A stretch of 64,000 bases of DNA from Bdellovibrio sp047344985 (GTDB lineage Bacteria > Bdellovibrionota > Bdellovibrionia > Bdellovibrionales > Bdellovibrionaceae). Location: positions 1,798,001-1,862,000 of the forward strand of contig NZ_CP178861.1 of NCBI RefSeq assembly GCF_047344985.1. Reading direction: 5' to 3'. Shown here one piece after another: positions 25,329 to 33,896 of this stretch (position 1 is the stretch's first letter; every line of letters begins with the position of its first letter). The position numbers and the translations under genes were made by a program. Below the pieces are notes generated by a model. That model was not told the DNA's origin. It did no database searches and worked only from the letters and a program-made list of their open reading frames with translations.

Positions 25329-26738
25329 ATGAATTTAAAACCAGGCAGTCATATTCATTTGATGGGTATTTGTGGCACAGCCATGGCTTCTTTGGCCGGT
25401 CTTCTTAAAGATCGTGGCTTTAAAATTACGGGCAGTGACTTAAATCCTTATCCTCCGATGTCGACTCAGCTCGAAAGTTTGGGCATCAATATCATGAAAG
25501 GTTATAAGGCTGAAAATCTTCATCCAAAACCAGACTTCGTGATTGTTGGAAACGTGATTTCTGCAAACAATGAAGAGGCCCAGGAGCTTAAGAAACTTGA
25601 AATTCCATACACATCACTTCCTAAGGCAATGGGTGAATTTATCATTGCAGACCGCGAAAGCGTTGTGATCTCTGGAACTCACGGAAAAACGACGACAACA
25701 TCCATGATGTCGTGGGTTGCTGAAAATGCGGGTGTGAAGCCGGGCTTTTTGATTGGTGGAATTCCAAAGAACTTCTCTCAGTCTTTTAAAAATCCTGAAG
25801 GCAATTACTTTATTATTGAAGGGGACGAGTACGACACGGCTTTCTTTGATAAAGTTCCTAAATTTATTCACTACAAACCAAAACACGTGATTTTGACTTC
25901 TGTGGAGTTTGATCACGCCGATATTTACAAAGACTTACAAGCGGTGAAAGACGCTTTTGCGCGTTTGATGATTCTGATTCCAGAAAATGGAACATTGCTG
26001 GCGTGTGCAGAAGACGCCAACGTCATGGAGCTTCGTAAGCTTGCTAAGTGCAAAAACTCTTTCACTTATGGATTCAACAGTAACGCGGACTTCCGCGCTA
26101 AAGTGCTTTTCCAGAATGAAAAAGGTTTGGGATTTGAAGTTCATCACAAAGGTGAAATTCTAGGTCCTTATGCTATGCAAATCACCGGCGATTACAATGT
26201 TCTGAATGCCACGGCGGTGGTTGCAATGTCGAAGATCTTGGGATTCTCTGAAAATAGAATTCAAATCGCGCTGGAGTCTTTTGAGGGTGTTAAGCGCCGT
26301 CAGGAGATCTTGGGGGAACCGAACGGTGTTCTTGTGATTGAAGACTTTGCCCATCATCCAACAGCGGTGCGTGAAACGGTGAAGGGGATTCAGAAAAAAT
26401 ATCCAAACCGCAAGGTGTTCTCGGTGTTTGAACCTCGAAGTGCGACGTCTCGTCGTAAAGTTTTCCAACAAGACTACGTGGACGCCTTTAAAGGATCGCA
26501 TGAAGTTCTTTTGGCGAAGGCTTTTGATCAATCCAAGATTGATGAAGAAAATCGTTTTTCTTCCCATGAGCTTGTTGAGGATCTAAAAAAGTCCGGCGTC
26601 ACGGCGGCGGATTTCGATACGGCTGATGATATCGTGGCGGCTTTGAAATCGCGCGCAAAAACCGGTGATGTGATTCTGATCATGAGTAATGGTGGCTTTG
26701 ACGGCATCTATGGAAAATTGCTAAAGGCCCTCGCATAG
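25329..26738 (+). CDS. mpl: Murein tripeptide ligase Mpl
   Basis: Joins recycled L-Ala-D-Glu-meso-DAP to UDP-MurNAc, returning prey or self wall peptides directly to precursor synthesis. The 469-residue Mur-ligase has HLMGICGTAMASLAGLLKDR at its N-terminus (Mpl rather than MurC pattern), the P-loop SGTHGKTTTT, the EGDEYDTAFFD block that is a hallmark of Mpl, and EDFAHHPTAV. The ATG at 25329 with GGAG six bases upstream is chosen over earlier in-frame codons. Weak hairpins follow the stop (26754-26768 and 26785-26805). Confidence 0.94.
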   Translation: MNLKPGSHIHLMGICGTAMASLAGLLKDRGFKITGSDLNPYPPMSTQLESLGINIMKGYKAENLHPKPDFVIVGNVISANNEEAQELKKLEIPYTSLPKAMGEFIIADRESVVISGTHGKTTTTSMMSWVAENAGVKPGFLIGGIPKNFSQSFKNPEGNYFIIEGDEYDTAFFDKVPKFIHYKPKHVILTSVEFDHADIYKDLQAVKDAFARLMILIPENGTLLACAEDANVMELRKLAKCKNSFTYGFNSNADFRAKVLFQNEKGLGFEVHHKGEILGPYAMQITGDYNVLNATAVVAMSKILGFSENRIQIALESFEGVKRRQEILGEPNGVLVIEDFAHHPTAVRETVKGIQKKYPNRKVFSVFEPRSATSRRKVFQQDYVDAFKGSHEVLLAKAFDQSKIDEENRFSSHELVEDLKKSGVTAADFDTADDIVAALKSRAKTGDVILIMSNGGFDGIYGKLLKALA

Positions 26739-26784
26739 AGGGTTCCTAGTCTCAAAGTGGTTCACTTTTGGTGTTCCTCCGAGT

Positions 26785-26847
26785 GTTTTCCTAGAGTGAG
26801 GAAACAGTTTGTTATGAAGTGTTCCATCTTGTTCTGAAGCACTTCAT
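26785..26847. repeat. Two small inverted repeats in the mpl - haem-c locus spacer
   Basis: GTTTTCCT/AGGAAAC (26785-26805) and ATGAAGTG/CACTTCAT (26814-26821 and 26840-26847) can form stems. The first could end mpl transcription, although its T-tract is poor; the second may be an operator or part of the leader of the next operon. The rest of the 269-base spacer shows no gene. Confidence 0.45.
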
Positions 26848-27007
26848 GACCTCTTATCAAATACTTAACACTGTTGCTTGATAAAAATCGTTTCATTCTG
26901 TGATGTTTATGAACCGAGTGTACCCAAACGCGCTTCTAAAAGCTCCTTTCGCGAGTCACCTTTTTTTGAAATTTAGACGATAATGTATTCACTCGGGGGA
27001 GTGAAAT

Positions 27008-28864
27008 ATGAGGGGCTACAAGTTGCTAGTTGTGGCTTCATTGGTATTTTCGTCTGTTAATGCCAGTGCAGCAGCTTCAGAAGCGGATATGCGCAGTGCA
27101 AAGCGACTTTATGAACGCATGACAGGGGTGAAGGTTTCTTCAAAGAAGCCGGAGCTTAAAACTGTCGCGGATCTATTGGCGCTGGGTAAGAATGCGGAAG
27201 CCGCGAAATATATTACGACCACGTCCGACTTTTTAAATGTGCAGATCAAGAATTTTTCACTTCGTCTTTCCAATAAAGATGAATCCGTGAAAGTACCGTT
27301 CAACGATTTTTCAGCGTTGATCGTCGGTGTTGTTCGCGACAACAGAGACTTCCGTGAGATTTTAACGTCAGATTATTATTACGACATCACGGGCGTTGCG
27401 AATGATGATGACTTAAGAACAAGATATTTTAATCAGAACAATTTTGCGGCCGTTGAAACAAGCTACGTTGATTTAACGAAGGCTTTGACTTTTAGAGGTC
27501 AGCAGCAAATGGTGACGGTCGCTTACGACACACCTTACATGCAAAACCAAAAATCATATCCACTGATGACGACAAAACCCAATAAAGAGGCGGCGGGCGT
27601 TTTAACAACAAGAACATTTGCTGAAAGAAACTTGGGTGGCGGTTCGAACCGTCGTGCTGTGGAATTTTCATTGAAACAGTTTCTTTGTGTTTCTATGGCG
27701 GAAGCCGCAGATTCCAGCGCTTCAGATCAATATGTCGGTCGTGATGTAGAGCGCTTTCCTGCTGGCGACTATAATAAATATCTTACAAGCTGTAAAAGCT
27801 GCCACTCAGTGATGGATGGTATGCGCGGCGCTTTTGCGAAATTGGATTACGGCAACTTTACGAACTCTGCAGCCACAGGCGTTTATTCGCAAATGCATGG
27901 TGACTTCTTCAGAGATGAAGGTATTACTGCCGCTTATAATAAATATGTAACGGATGTGGTAACCCCAACAATAAATACAATTATTCCTGATCTTGAAGTG
28001 AATCAGGCTAATTCAATGTATTATAAAACTCGTTACGATTTCTTGGTGGCGCGTGGATCAACAGCGGCACAAGCGAAATCGTCTTTGGACGGCGTTTTAA
28101 ATACAGTTCGTGATCCCAAGATTGCAACGGACTTGATTGCTGATTTCCGCGCGAAAAATACAACGCTTTTGGCGGATCTTAAAACAAATAGAAACAATGC
28201 GACTTATAGAACTACTTACGTGAAAGCTTGCTTGGATCATTTCAGCAACACAGCTCTGACTCAGCAACAACAAGAAGAAAAGTTTTTGCTTTGCAATCTC
28301 GACAATAAAAAAGACATGTCGTTGATCTATGCGCATTATTCCGACGCTTTGACTGCTGGCAAGACGTCTGATGCTGAGAAGGATCGTCTTTTGGGTAAGC
28401 TGATTAACAGGGGGCGCGCAACAAACGGCAATATGATCATTGCGTACCTTCAAGCTAAAGACATGTCTAAACTTTACGCACGTAATGCTTTTGATACTGA
28501 AACGGGTGTCGCAACGAAAATGAATAAGGGAAGTTATCCATATGGTTTCGTTGTGAAAAGCGACTCGTTTGTGAATAACGCGGTATTGGGAAGTAAATCC
28601 ACTTTCTTTGGTTGGAGGGGGACGAACAAATCGGGCGGTAACGGTCCAAAGGATTTTGGTCGTATGCTGGGTGATTCGCGTAGATTCAGTCAGTGTATGG
28701 CTAAACGTGTTTACGAAAGTGTTTGTCTTAAAAAATTGGAATCAACTCAATACACGACATTGGTTCGTTTAGGCGACCGCTTTGAAGCATTAAACTACAA
28801 CCTTAAAAATCTCTATCAGGAAATCGCTCTAGACCCAGTCTGCGGCGTAATGAAGGGGGAGTAA
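27008..28864 (+). CDS. Exported CxxCH protein, DUF1588/DUF1592-like (gene A of haem-c locus)
   Basis: A 618-residue exported protein (signal peptide about 1-23, SSVNASAAASE). One haem-c motif, Cys262-Lys-Ser-Cys265-His266, lies in SCKSCHSVMDGMRGAFAKLD. This resembles the CxxCHxxxDPxGFALE block of DUF1588 proteins, with MDGMRGAFAKLD in place of DPxGFALExFD. The N-terminal part (PFNDFSALIVGVVRDNRDFR, then EILTSDYYYD) also has the flavour of planctomycete/myxobacterial DUF1592-type proteins. GGGGGAG precedes the ATG at a normal distance. It is first of four same-strand genes spaced 3-30 bases apart. Family relation is by-eye inference; function unknown, but electron transfer or oxidative chemistry in the periplasm is suggested by the haem motif. 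Confidence 0.75.
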   Translation: MRGYKLLVVASLVFSSVNASAAASEADMRSAKRLYERMTGVKVSSKKPELKTVADLLALGKNAEAAKYITTTSDFLNVQIKNFSLRLSNKDESVKVPFNDFSALIVGVVRDNRDFREILTSDYYYDITGVANDDDLRTRYFNQNNFAAVETSYVDLTKALTFRGQQQMVTVAYDTPYMQNQKSYPLMTTKPNKEAAGVLTTRTFAERNLGGGSNRRAVEFSLKQFLCVSMAEAADSSASDQYVGRDVERFPAGDYNKYLTSCKSCHSVMDGMRGAFAKLDYGNFTNSAATGVYSQMHGDFFRDEGITAAYNKYVTDVVTPTINTIIPDLEVNQANSMYYKTRYDFLVARGSTAAQAKSSLDGVLNTVRDPKIATDLIADFRAKNTTLLADLKTNRNNATYRTTYVKACLDHFSNTALTQQQQEEKFLLCNLDNKKDMSLIYAHYSDALTAGKTSDAEKDRLLGKLINRGRATNGNMIIAYLQAKDMSKLYARNAFDTETGVATKMNKGSYPYGFVVKSDSFVNNAVLGSKSTFFGWRGTNKSGGNGPKDFGRMLGDSRRFSQCMAKRVYESVCLKKLESTQYTTLVRLGDRFEALNYNLKNLYQEIALDPVCGVMKGE

Positions 28865-28867
28865 ACC

Positions 28868-29545
28868 ATGAAGACAAAAAATAAAATTGGTGCATTCATT
28901 GGTCTTACGTTTTCTTTCCTGATTGTCGGTCTGGGGTTTCAAAACTGTGCGCAACAAGTCGATATGGCAAGCCTTGAGGCCAACGACAGCGTGAATGGCA
29001 GTTCAACGGGTGGCACGGACACTCCAGTTACCAAAGTGGAAAGTGATCTGGGTGTCTCTCCGACAGATGCAAAACAATCACTTGAATCAATGATGTCTTT
29101 ATTGGGTTTAACTCCAAAGGATATCAATATGAATGAAGTGAATAGCGAGATCAACTATCGGCGTAATTTGCTTGTTCCTCAGAACGATATCACACTTTTA
29201 AATTCGCCTTCAATCATTGCCATGACCTCTTTGGCTGGCGTGGTTTGTAAGCAGGCGGTGAATAAAGAGAAAAAGGGAACTCGCGATATTTTTAAGTTCA
29301 TCGATTTTGCTCAAGGTCCTAAGGCTTACGGAAAAATGGGTGCCATAAACACTTATATTTCGTTGGTGGACCGTCTGTGGATGCGCAAGCCTTCAAAAGA
29401 TGAATTGCAGGCGATCACAGAAGCGGTGGACGAGTATTTCAGTACATTGGATTCGACAGCGATGGGGAAAGCTGCTGAGTCTGATAAGCTTGCGATTTTT
29501 ATTTGCACGGGCATGTTAGCTGTTCCTGAATCTTATCTTCTTTGA
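28868..29545 (+). CDS. Putative lipoprotein, DUF1595-like C-terminus (gene B of haem-c locus)
   Basis: A 225-residue exported protein. Its N-terminus is a lysine-rich, hydrophobic signal ending GLGFQNCAQQ, with a candidate lipid-modified Cys27 but a non-standard lipobox (Phe-Gln-Asn before Cys). The C-terminal half contains LVDRLWMRKPSKDELQAI and a final IFICTGMLAVPESYLL. These recall the DUF1595 pattern (RxxxRPxxxxEL ... LLxSPxFL) that in other bacteria sits in the same polypeptide as DUF1592/DUF1588. Gene A therefore may be the other half of a split protein. It starts three bases after gene A with GGGGGAG upstream. Confidence 0.7.
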   Translation: MKTKNKIGAFIGLTFSFLIVGLGFQNCAQQVDMASLEANDSVNGSSTGGTDTPVTKVESDLGVSPTDAKQSLESMMSLLGLTPKDINMNEVNSEINYRRNLLVPQNDITLLNSPSIIAMTSLAGVVCKQAVNKEKKGTRDIFKFIDFAQGPKAYGKMGAINTYISLVDRLWMRKPSKDELQAITEAVDEYFSTLDSTAMGKAAESDKLAIFICTGMLAVPESYLL

Positions 29546-29571
29546 TTAGCACGAGGGGAATTGGGGGAATC

Positions 29572-30987
29572 ATGAAAAACGACAAACTAAAAAAAGTCTT
29601 GGAGGCTAAGACGGATTTGCCGGGTCTTCGCCTATCTCGTCGTGAACTTCTTGAAGCGGGTGTGATTTCATTCGCGGCTCGCATTGCGGTTCCAGGGGCG
29701 GTTACTTCTATTTTAACAATGACTCAAAAAGCCGAAGCGCAAGCCGCCGCGGGCTCAATGATGCCATTTGTGACTTTAAGTCTCAGTGGTGGTGCCGCTC
29801 TTCACGGTAATTTCGTTGTGAAAAATGCCGGTGGAGATTTGCTCAGTGCTTATACAAAACTAGGTCTAGGTAATGCTGGATTTTCAACAGAGAAATTACT
29901 AGGGGCTGACTTCGCGGCAACCGCGCAGCTTCACAAAGGAATTAAGTCTGTTGTTTCTAATGAAGCTCTTTCTAAATCGCGCCTTGTGGCGCTTTGTACG
30001 AATACAGCCAATGATACGAATGCCTTGGTGGCTCAACGTCCTTTCTATGATCTCTCTGGTCCCCTTGAAAAAGCGGGTCTTATCGGGAAAGTTCTTCCGA
30101 CGGTGCATTTAGGAAGTTCTGCAGAAAACTTAAAACCTGTATTTGGTGCGCCTAACTCAACATTGGAAATGGCGAGCCTTGATTCAATGTTCGGTGCCTT
30201 GAATTATTCAAGTGTTCTTGCGGATAATGGTCTTTTAAATAAAAAACAAAAAGAAGCTTTGAGCTCTTTTGTCTCGAAGATGACTCGTTCACAAATTGCC
30301 AAGCTCAATTCCAAAGACGACGGTTTAAAAACTGTTCTGCAAGAAGCAGGTATTAAATCCGGTGAAATCATCAAGGCCGGTGGTGCTTCTGGCGTGGATC
30401 CGCGTAAAGACGCCATGGCCCAAGCCGTTTATAAAATTACGGCAACGACGGCGGCAAATGATGCCACGGCGATGGCTGCGGGTGTTGTATATAATGCTTT
30501 GAACGGAAATATTTCTCATGGTCGCATCACAATGGGTGGTTATGACTATCACGCTCCCGGTTTAAGAACTCAAGCGGATGCAAAAGACTTCACTGCGGGC
30601 GTGCAGATCGGTCGTATGCTGGAGCTTGCCTTGAAAATGAAAAAACCGCTGTTCATTCTTGTGACGACAGATGGCGCCTGCGTTTCAGAAACTTCTGAGT
30701 CAGCAACGAGCATCTGGTCCAGTGACTATTCATCTTCATTGCAGTTTATTATTGCTTTTGATCCGAATGGCAAAGTCGCTTCAAGTGGAACGCAAATCGG
30801 TCATTACTTGGATGATCAAAGTGTGGATACAACCACATTGGTTGGGTCTCGTCCGGATTATGTTGCGGCAGCGGTTCTTGCGAACTATCTTAATTTAAAT
30901 AAAAAATTAGGAATGTTTAAACAGCTTGCTCCTGCGACATTGCAAGCGGACGACGTTGAAAAAGTAGTTAAATTGCACGTTGCTTAA
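29572..30987 (+). CDS. Twin-arginine-exported DUF1501-like protein (gene C of haem-c locus)
   Basis: A 471-residue protein with a twin-arginine signal: LSRRELLEAG (Arg23-Arg24), a hydrophobic segment and a probable cleavage after AEAQA (about 58). DUF1501 proteins, which pair with DUF1592-type haem proteins in Planctomycetes and Myxobacteria, begin in the same way (SRRxFL). Other similarities are TLSLSGGAALHGNFV near the start of the mature part and GGYDYHAPGLRTQADAKDF followed by IGRMLELALKMKKPLFILVT, equivalent to GxDTHxxQ...LxxAL of DUF1501. The ATG at 29572 is preferred because GGGGGAA lies just upstream. Family relation is inferred; DUF1501 belongs to the alkaline-phosphatase/sulfatase-like fold but substrates are unknown. 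Confidence 0.72.
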   Translation: MKNDKLKKVLEAKTDLPGLRLSRRELLEAGVISFAARIAVPGAVTSILTMTQKAEAQAAAGSMMPFVTLSLSGGAALHGNFVVKNAGGDLLSAYTKLGLGNAGFSTEKLLGADFAATAQLHKGIKSVVSNEALSKSRLVALCTNTANDTNALVAQRPFYDLSGPLEKAGLIGKVLPTVHLGSSAENLKPVFGAPNSTLEMASLDSMFGALNYSSVLADNGLLNKKQKEALSSFVSKMTRSQIAKLNSKDDGLKTVLQEAGIKSGEIIKAGGASGVDPRKDAMAQAVYKITATTAANDATAMAAGVVYNALNGNISHGRITMGGYDYHAPGLRTQADAKDFTAGVQIGRMLELALKMKKPLFILVTTDGACVSETSESATSIWSSDYSSSLQFIIAFDPNGKVASSGTQIGHYLDDQSVDTTTLVGSRPDYVAAAVLANYLNLNKKLGMFKQLAPATLQADDVEKVVKLHVA

Positions 30988-30999
30988 GAGGGGATGACG

Positions 31000-32280
31000 A
31001 TGAGAATGAGTAAACCTCAGGCTCTTAAAATTTTAGGCACAGTTTCAGGAACGGTTTTGCTTCTGTTGGCGTTTCAAAACTGCGGGCAACAATTAGGGGA
31101 AGGTTTCCAAATCGACACCAAGTCTGTTCAGTTGAATAGCCAAGGAAATTCTTTAGGGAATGTCGATACAGGAACAAAGACTCCTACTGGTGACGGCGAT
31201 GAAGATTTAGGTGAGGCAAGCACCGGTGATCTTTGTGAAGATCAGCTGCTGGCGAAATTTGGATCCGGCTATCACGTCTTCTTGAAGCAGAACTGTGCAG
31301 GTTGCCATGATGGAAATCATGAGGCACCAGCATTTGCTTCTAAAAACGTTCTCGCTTCTTATCAAGTTTTTAAAGACAAAGGTTATTTGGCGATTTCAAA
31401 CAATGCTGTGAGCGAGAAACACAATCCTCCAGCGACAGGTGCGCATAATAACGGTGCCATCAGCAGTTTGAAACAAGAATGGGAATCGGCGCAAGCGGCG
31501 TGGTTGCAGTGTAAGGGATCTGATGCGCAAGATAAGTCGATCGTGACGATAAATAAAACGGATGCAAATATCATTGCTTCAAAAGCCAACTCGGCGACTT
31601 GGACGACTTTGACTTGGAATTTGAATACGGAAGTTGCGGCGAATATGCCGAAATTTCCTCTGCAAATGACAGTGGAAGCGCAAGTGGCTAAAGTGAGTGG
31701 CAATGAAGTCGGGTATGCGGTTCGCAATCCAACAATGTCCATAACTTCGGGTACGGCAAAGTATCGCGTGAAGGCGTTGTTCTTTTATGTGAATAGCAAG
31801 CTTTTAGATTCCGCAACGGTCTATCGTAATATCAATGCTGTTGTGTGCCCTGGTACTCCGTTGAATTTGGCGCCAGTCGGAAATGCACAGCTTCTTGTGA
31901 TGTCGCCAATCAAAAATACAGACAAGTTTGCGCTGCAGTTCACTTCGATTGAAAAAGCGGAATCTACAGCGAAGTGCGGTACAGGTTCTACAGACACGGC
32001 TCCAATCGATAATACACCTGCCACAGTGAGCTTCGCGCAGTTAACCGCAACCACAGGAACGCTGAATGTGTTTAGAACTCAGTGCTTCAGTTGTCACACA
32101 GGTGCGGGAGCTAATGGTGGTCTTGATCTTAGCAACTACACAGCTTCAAAAAATGCAGCAAGTAAGATCCTCACTCGTATCAACGATGCCGGAAGTCCGA
32201 TGCCTCGTTCAGGTTTGATGTCCTCCCAAATGAGAGCGATCGTAGAAAAATGGGTGACGACGGGCACTCCGCAAAACTAA
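31000..32280 (+). CDS. Putative di-haem cytochrome c lipoprotein (gene D of haem-c locus)
   Basis: A 426-residue exported protein with signal ending LLAFQNCGQQ (candidate lipid Cys28, same odd FQNC lipobox as gene B). Two haem-c motifs are present: Cys99-Ala-Gly-Cys102-His103 (KQNCAGCHDG) and Cys362-Phe-Ser-Cys365-His366 (RTQCFSCHTGAGANGGLDLS). The second is followed about 35 residues later by SPMPRSGLMSSQMRAIVEKW, the usual MP...Lsxxqxxxi..W end of planctomycete-type cytochrome c domains, with the Met as likely sixth ligand. Between them is a beta-rich middle region with no assignment. ATG at 31000 (six bases after AAGAGGGG) is favoured over 30994. A strong terminator follows, closing the operon. 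Confidence 0.78.
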   Translation: MRMSKPQALKILGTVSGTVLLLLAFQNCGQQLGEGFQIDTKSVQLNSQGNSLGNVDTGTKTPTGDGDEDLGEASTGDLCEDQLLAKFGSGYHVFLKQNCAGCHDGNHEAPAFASKNVLASYQVFKDKGYLAISNNAVSEKHNPPATGAHNNGAISSLKQEWESAQAAWLQCKGSDAQDKSIVTINKTDANIIASKANSATWTTLTWNLNTEVAANMPKFPLQMTVEAQVAKVSGNEVGYAVRNPTMSITSGTAKYRVKALFFYVNSKLLDSATVYRNINAVVCPGTPLNLAPVGNAQLLVMSPIKNTDKFALQFTSIEKAESTAKCGTGSTDTAPIDNTPATVSFAQLTATTGTLNVFRTQCFSCHTGAGANGGLDLSNYTASKNAASKILTRINDAGSPMPRSGLMSSQMRAIVEKWVTTGTPQN

Positions 32281-32288
32281 AAAATTAG

Positions 32289-32335
32289 ACTGGTTTTCAG
32301 GGGCTACAAACATCCTGAAAACCAGTGATTTTTTT
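32289..32335 (+). terminator. Strong terminator closing the haem-c locus
   Basis: ACTGGTTTTCAGG and CCTGAAAACCAGT pair over 13 bases with a 12-base loop and are followed by GATTTTTTT. Confidence 0.9.
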
Positions 32336-32363
32336 GAGCCTTATTTTTTCCGCCAAGGCATGA

Positions 32364-33287
32364 TCATGAGAGTCCCCATTGCTGTGCTGATAGCAAATTG
32401 TGGGTGCGACACAATACTCTTAAGTTATCAGGTGAATGGCTTCCTCCACATGCTAATGGAATACGATGATCGACTTGGAGTTGATAGGTGCTCGTGCACT
32501 TTATTCCAGTGGTTGGAGCAATATATTCACAACAGTGATTTGCGTTCTTTAAGAGTTCTCGTTTTAAAGTAACTTTGACATGTTTTCGTTTTCGCTCAGT
32601 CGTGAAGCTTGGTGTTAATTTTCCTTCGCATTTTAATGACTGAGATTTTGTATTATTTGGCTTAACTGTTTTTCCAGTCTCCTTATGGATATGTTTCTTA
32701 GCTAAGAGTGTGAATAAGTCGGCCCAATTTCCATCGGGTAGAACGTGTGACAATAAATCCTTGGCTTGCTGAAGTGTTTTCATTTGATCTTCAGTCAACA
32801 TCACTTCTATGCGAACGCTGTTATCTTGTTGCGGCTTGATCACTTCATGAGTCTGAATGGGGTGATTAAATTCTTGGGCGAGAAACCTTTTAGTTTCAAA
32901 GCTGGATTTGTTTTGAATCTCTTCTAACACTTGAACTGTTTGCTGATTGTTGATTTTGTGACCCAGATGGTTTTCTTGTTTTAAGCATTTTTGGACTTGG
33001 GTTAGTTGGGTCAGATTCAACATGCCATTTTCAATTTTTTCGGCAACGGCAGGAACTTGCTTTAAAAGTCGAGCCGCTTGTAATCTACGGTAAGCACTGT
33101 CCTCGCCATAACCTAAGTATTTCGTTAAATATTTAAACATAGAATCAAACCCAAGCTCCGCATAGAGTCGGCGCGACTCTACTTCATTGATATGACATAG
33201 AATTAAGTGAGTCATCTTTCGTTCGGTTCGAGTCAGTTTTTCTAAACGACCTAATAATTCGGAATTGGCAATTTTTGAAAGATCCAT
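32364..33287 (-). CDS. HNH endonuclease with DUF222-like N-terminus
   Basis: A 307-residue protein. The C-terminus is a standard HNH nuclease: ANHCCEYIAPTTGIKC, LQVDHRIPLACGGSHSPDN, LRVLCRTHN, with the paired cysteines for zinc and the His of the DHxxP motif. The N-terminal 120 residues (ERKMTHLILCHINEVESRRL, YGEDSAYRRLQAARLL) form a helical region like those in stand-alone HNH proteins present in several copies in many genomes. The ATG at 33287 is preferred, with GGAG five bases upstream. By eye, base composition is more A+T-rich than the flanking genes. It stands alone between the haem-c locus and mutS next to a gene-poor stretch, so a mobile or recently acquired gene is likely. Confidence 0.88.
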   Translation of the reverse strand: MDLSKIANSELLGRLEKLTRTERKMTHLILCHINEVESRRLYAELGFDSMFKYLTKYLGYGEDSAYRRLQAARLLKQVPAVAEKIENGMLNLTQLTQVQKCLKQENHLGHKINNQQTVQVLEEIQNKSSFETKRFLAQEFNHPIQTHEVIKPQQDNSVRIEVMLTEDQMKTLQQAKDLLSHVLPDGNWADLFTLLAKKHIHKETGKTVKPNNTKSQSLKCEGKLTPSFTTERKRKHVKVTLKRELLKNANHCCEYIAPTTGIKCTSTYQLQVDHRIPLACGGSHSPDNLRVLCRTHNLLSAQQWGLS

Positions 33288-33896
33288 AATTACTCCTGCG
33301 AATAAATCTCTTCCTAGAAGTTCTACCATAGGTTTTATTTTTCATTTTTTGAGGTTTTCCTAAAATTCGAAGAGAATGGAAATAGGCGATTTGTAGCTGT
33401 ATTATTATTCACCAGAGTTTCATACAGCGTAGAGAATCTTCCACGAGAGATCGACCTCAAGGTTGATAGAAGAACTCCACCAAGGGCGCTCTAGGAATGA
33501 CGATTTCTCGTCAAGCATTTTTACGTTACAATTTAGGTGACACCAAGCTTCTTGGTAGAGCGGTTTTGTGCGATGGTCTGGTAAGTAAAAGAGCAACGGC
33601 TGGTATTATCTAAGCATCGAAACAAGAGAAGTAAAATCTGGAGCTCGATATGGGCGGAAGTTTTTAAATACTTTCCTTTCACACTCAGGAAGAGCGGGAA
33701 ACAGCTCGCTCATGGATGGTGGAAGATCGTGCAATTGTCTCTGCTGAAATGTGCGGAGAAAATAATCATAAAATAGCCAACTAACGCAGTGCGGGGCCTT
33801 AAGAGACACCTTGCTGGTTAAAGCATTCATTTTCCCTCTCAGATGCGATGCGTTTTTGAGTGAAACGCCGTGCGGCCTTCGATACTTTTTTCAACT
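33288..33896. other. Gene-poor stretch between HNH gene and mutS
   Basis: About 600 bases without a convincing gene. It holds short reading frames only: a minus-strand 74-codon frame (33606-33830) and a plus-strand 38-codon frame (33498-33614). No tRNA, insertion-sequence end or clear terminator was seen. It may be debris of an acquired segment together with the HNH gene. Confidence 0.6.
33606..33830 (-). CDS. Doubtful small reading frame, 74 residues
   Basis: The start is preceded by GAGAGGGAA at short distance and the sequence is not low-complexity (SELFPALPECERKVFKNFRP). It has no recognisable domain, signal or partner. It could be a real small gene, or a fragment of a former gene in the debris around the HNH endonuclease. 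Kept at low confidence. Confidence 0.3.
   Translation of the reverse strand: MNALTSKVSLKAPHCVSWLFYDYFLRTFQQRQLHDLPPSMSELFPALPECERKVFKNFRPYRAPDFTSLVSMLR

Noticed and set aside
26960..26985. FliA-like -10 (GACGATAA) before the haem-c locus
   Set aside because: No TAAA element at the 15-base spacing needed; likely chance.
33498..33614. Plus-strand 38-codon frame in the gap before mutS
   Set aside because: Too short, no signal or ribosome site that can be defended; noted only as part of the gene-poor stretch.
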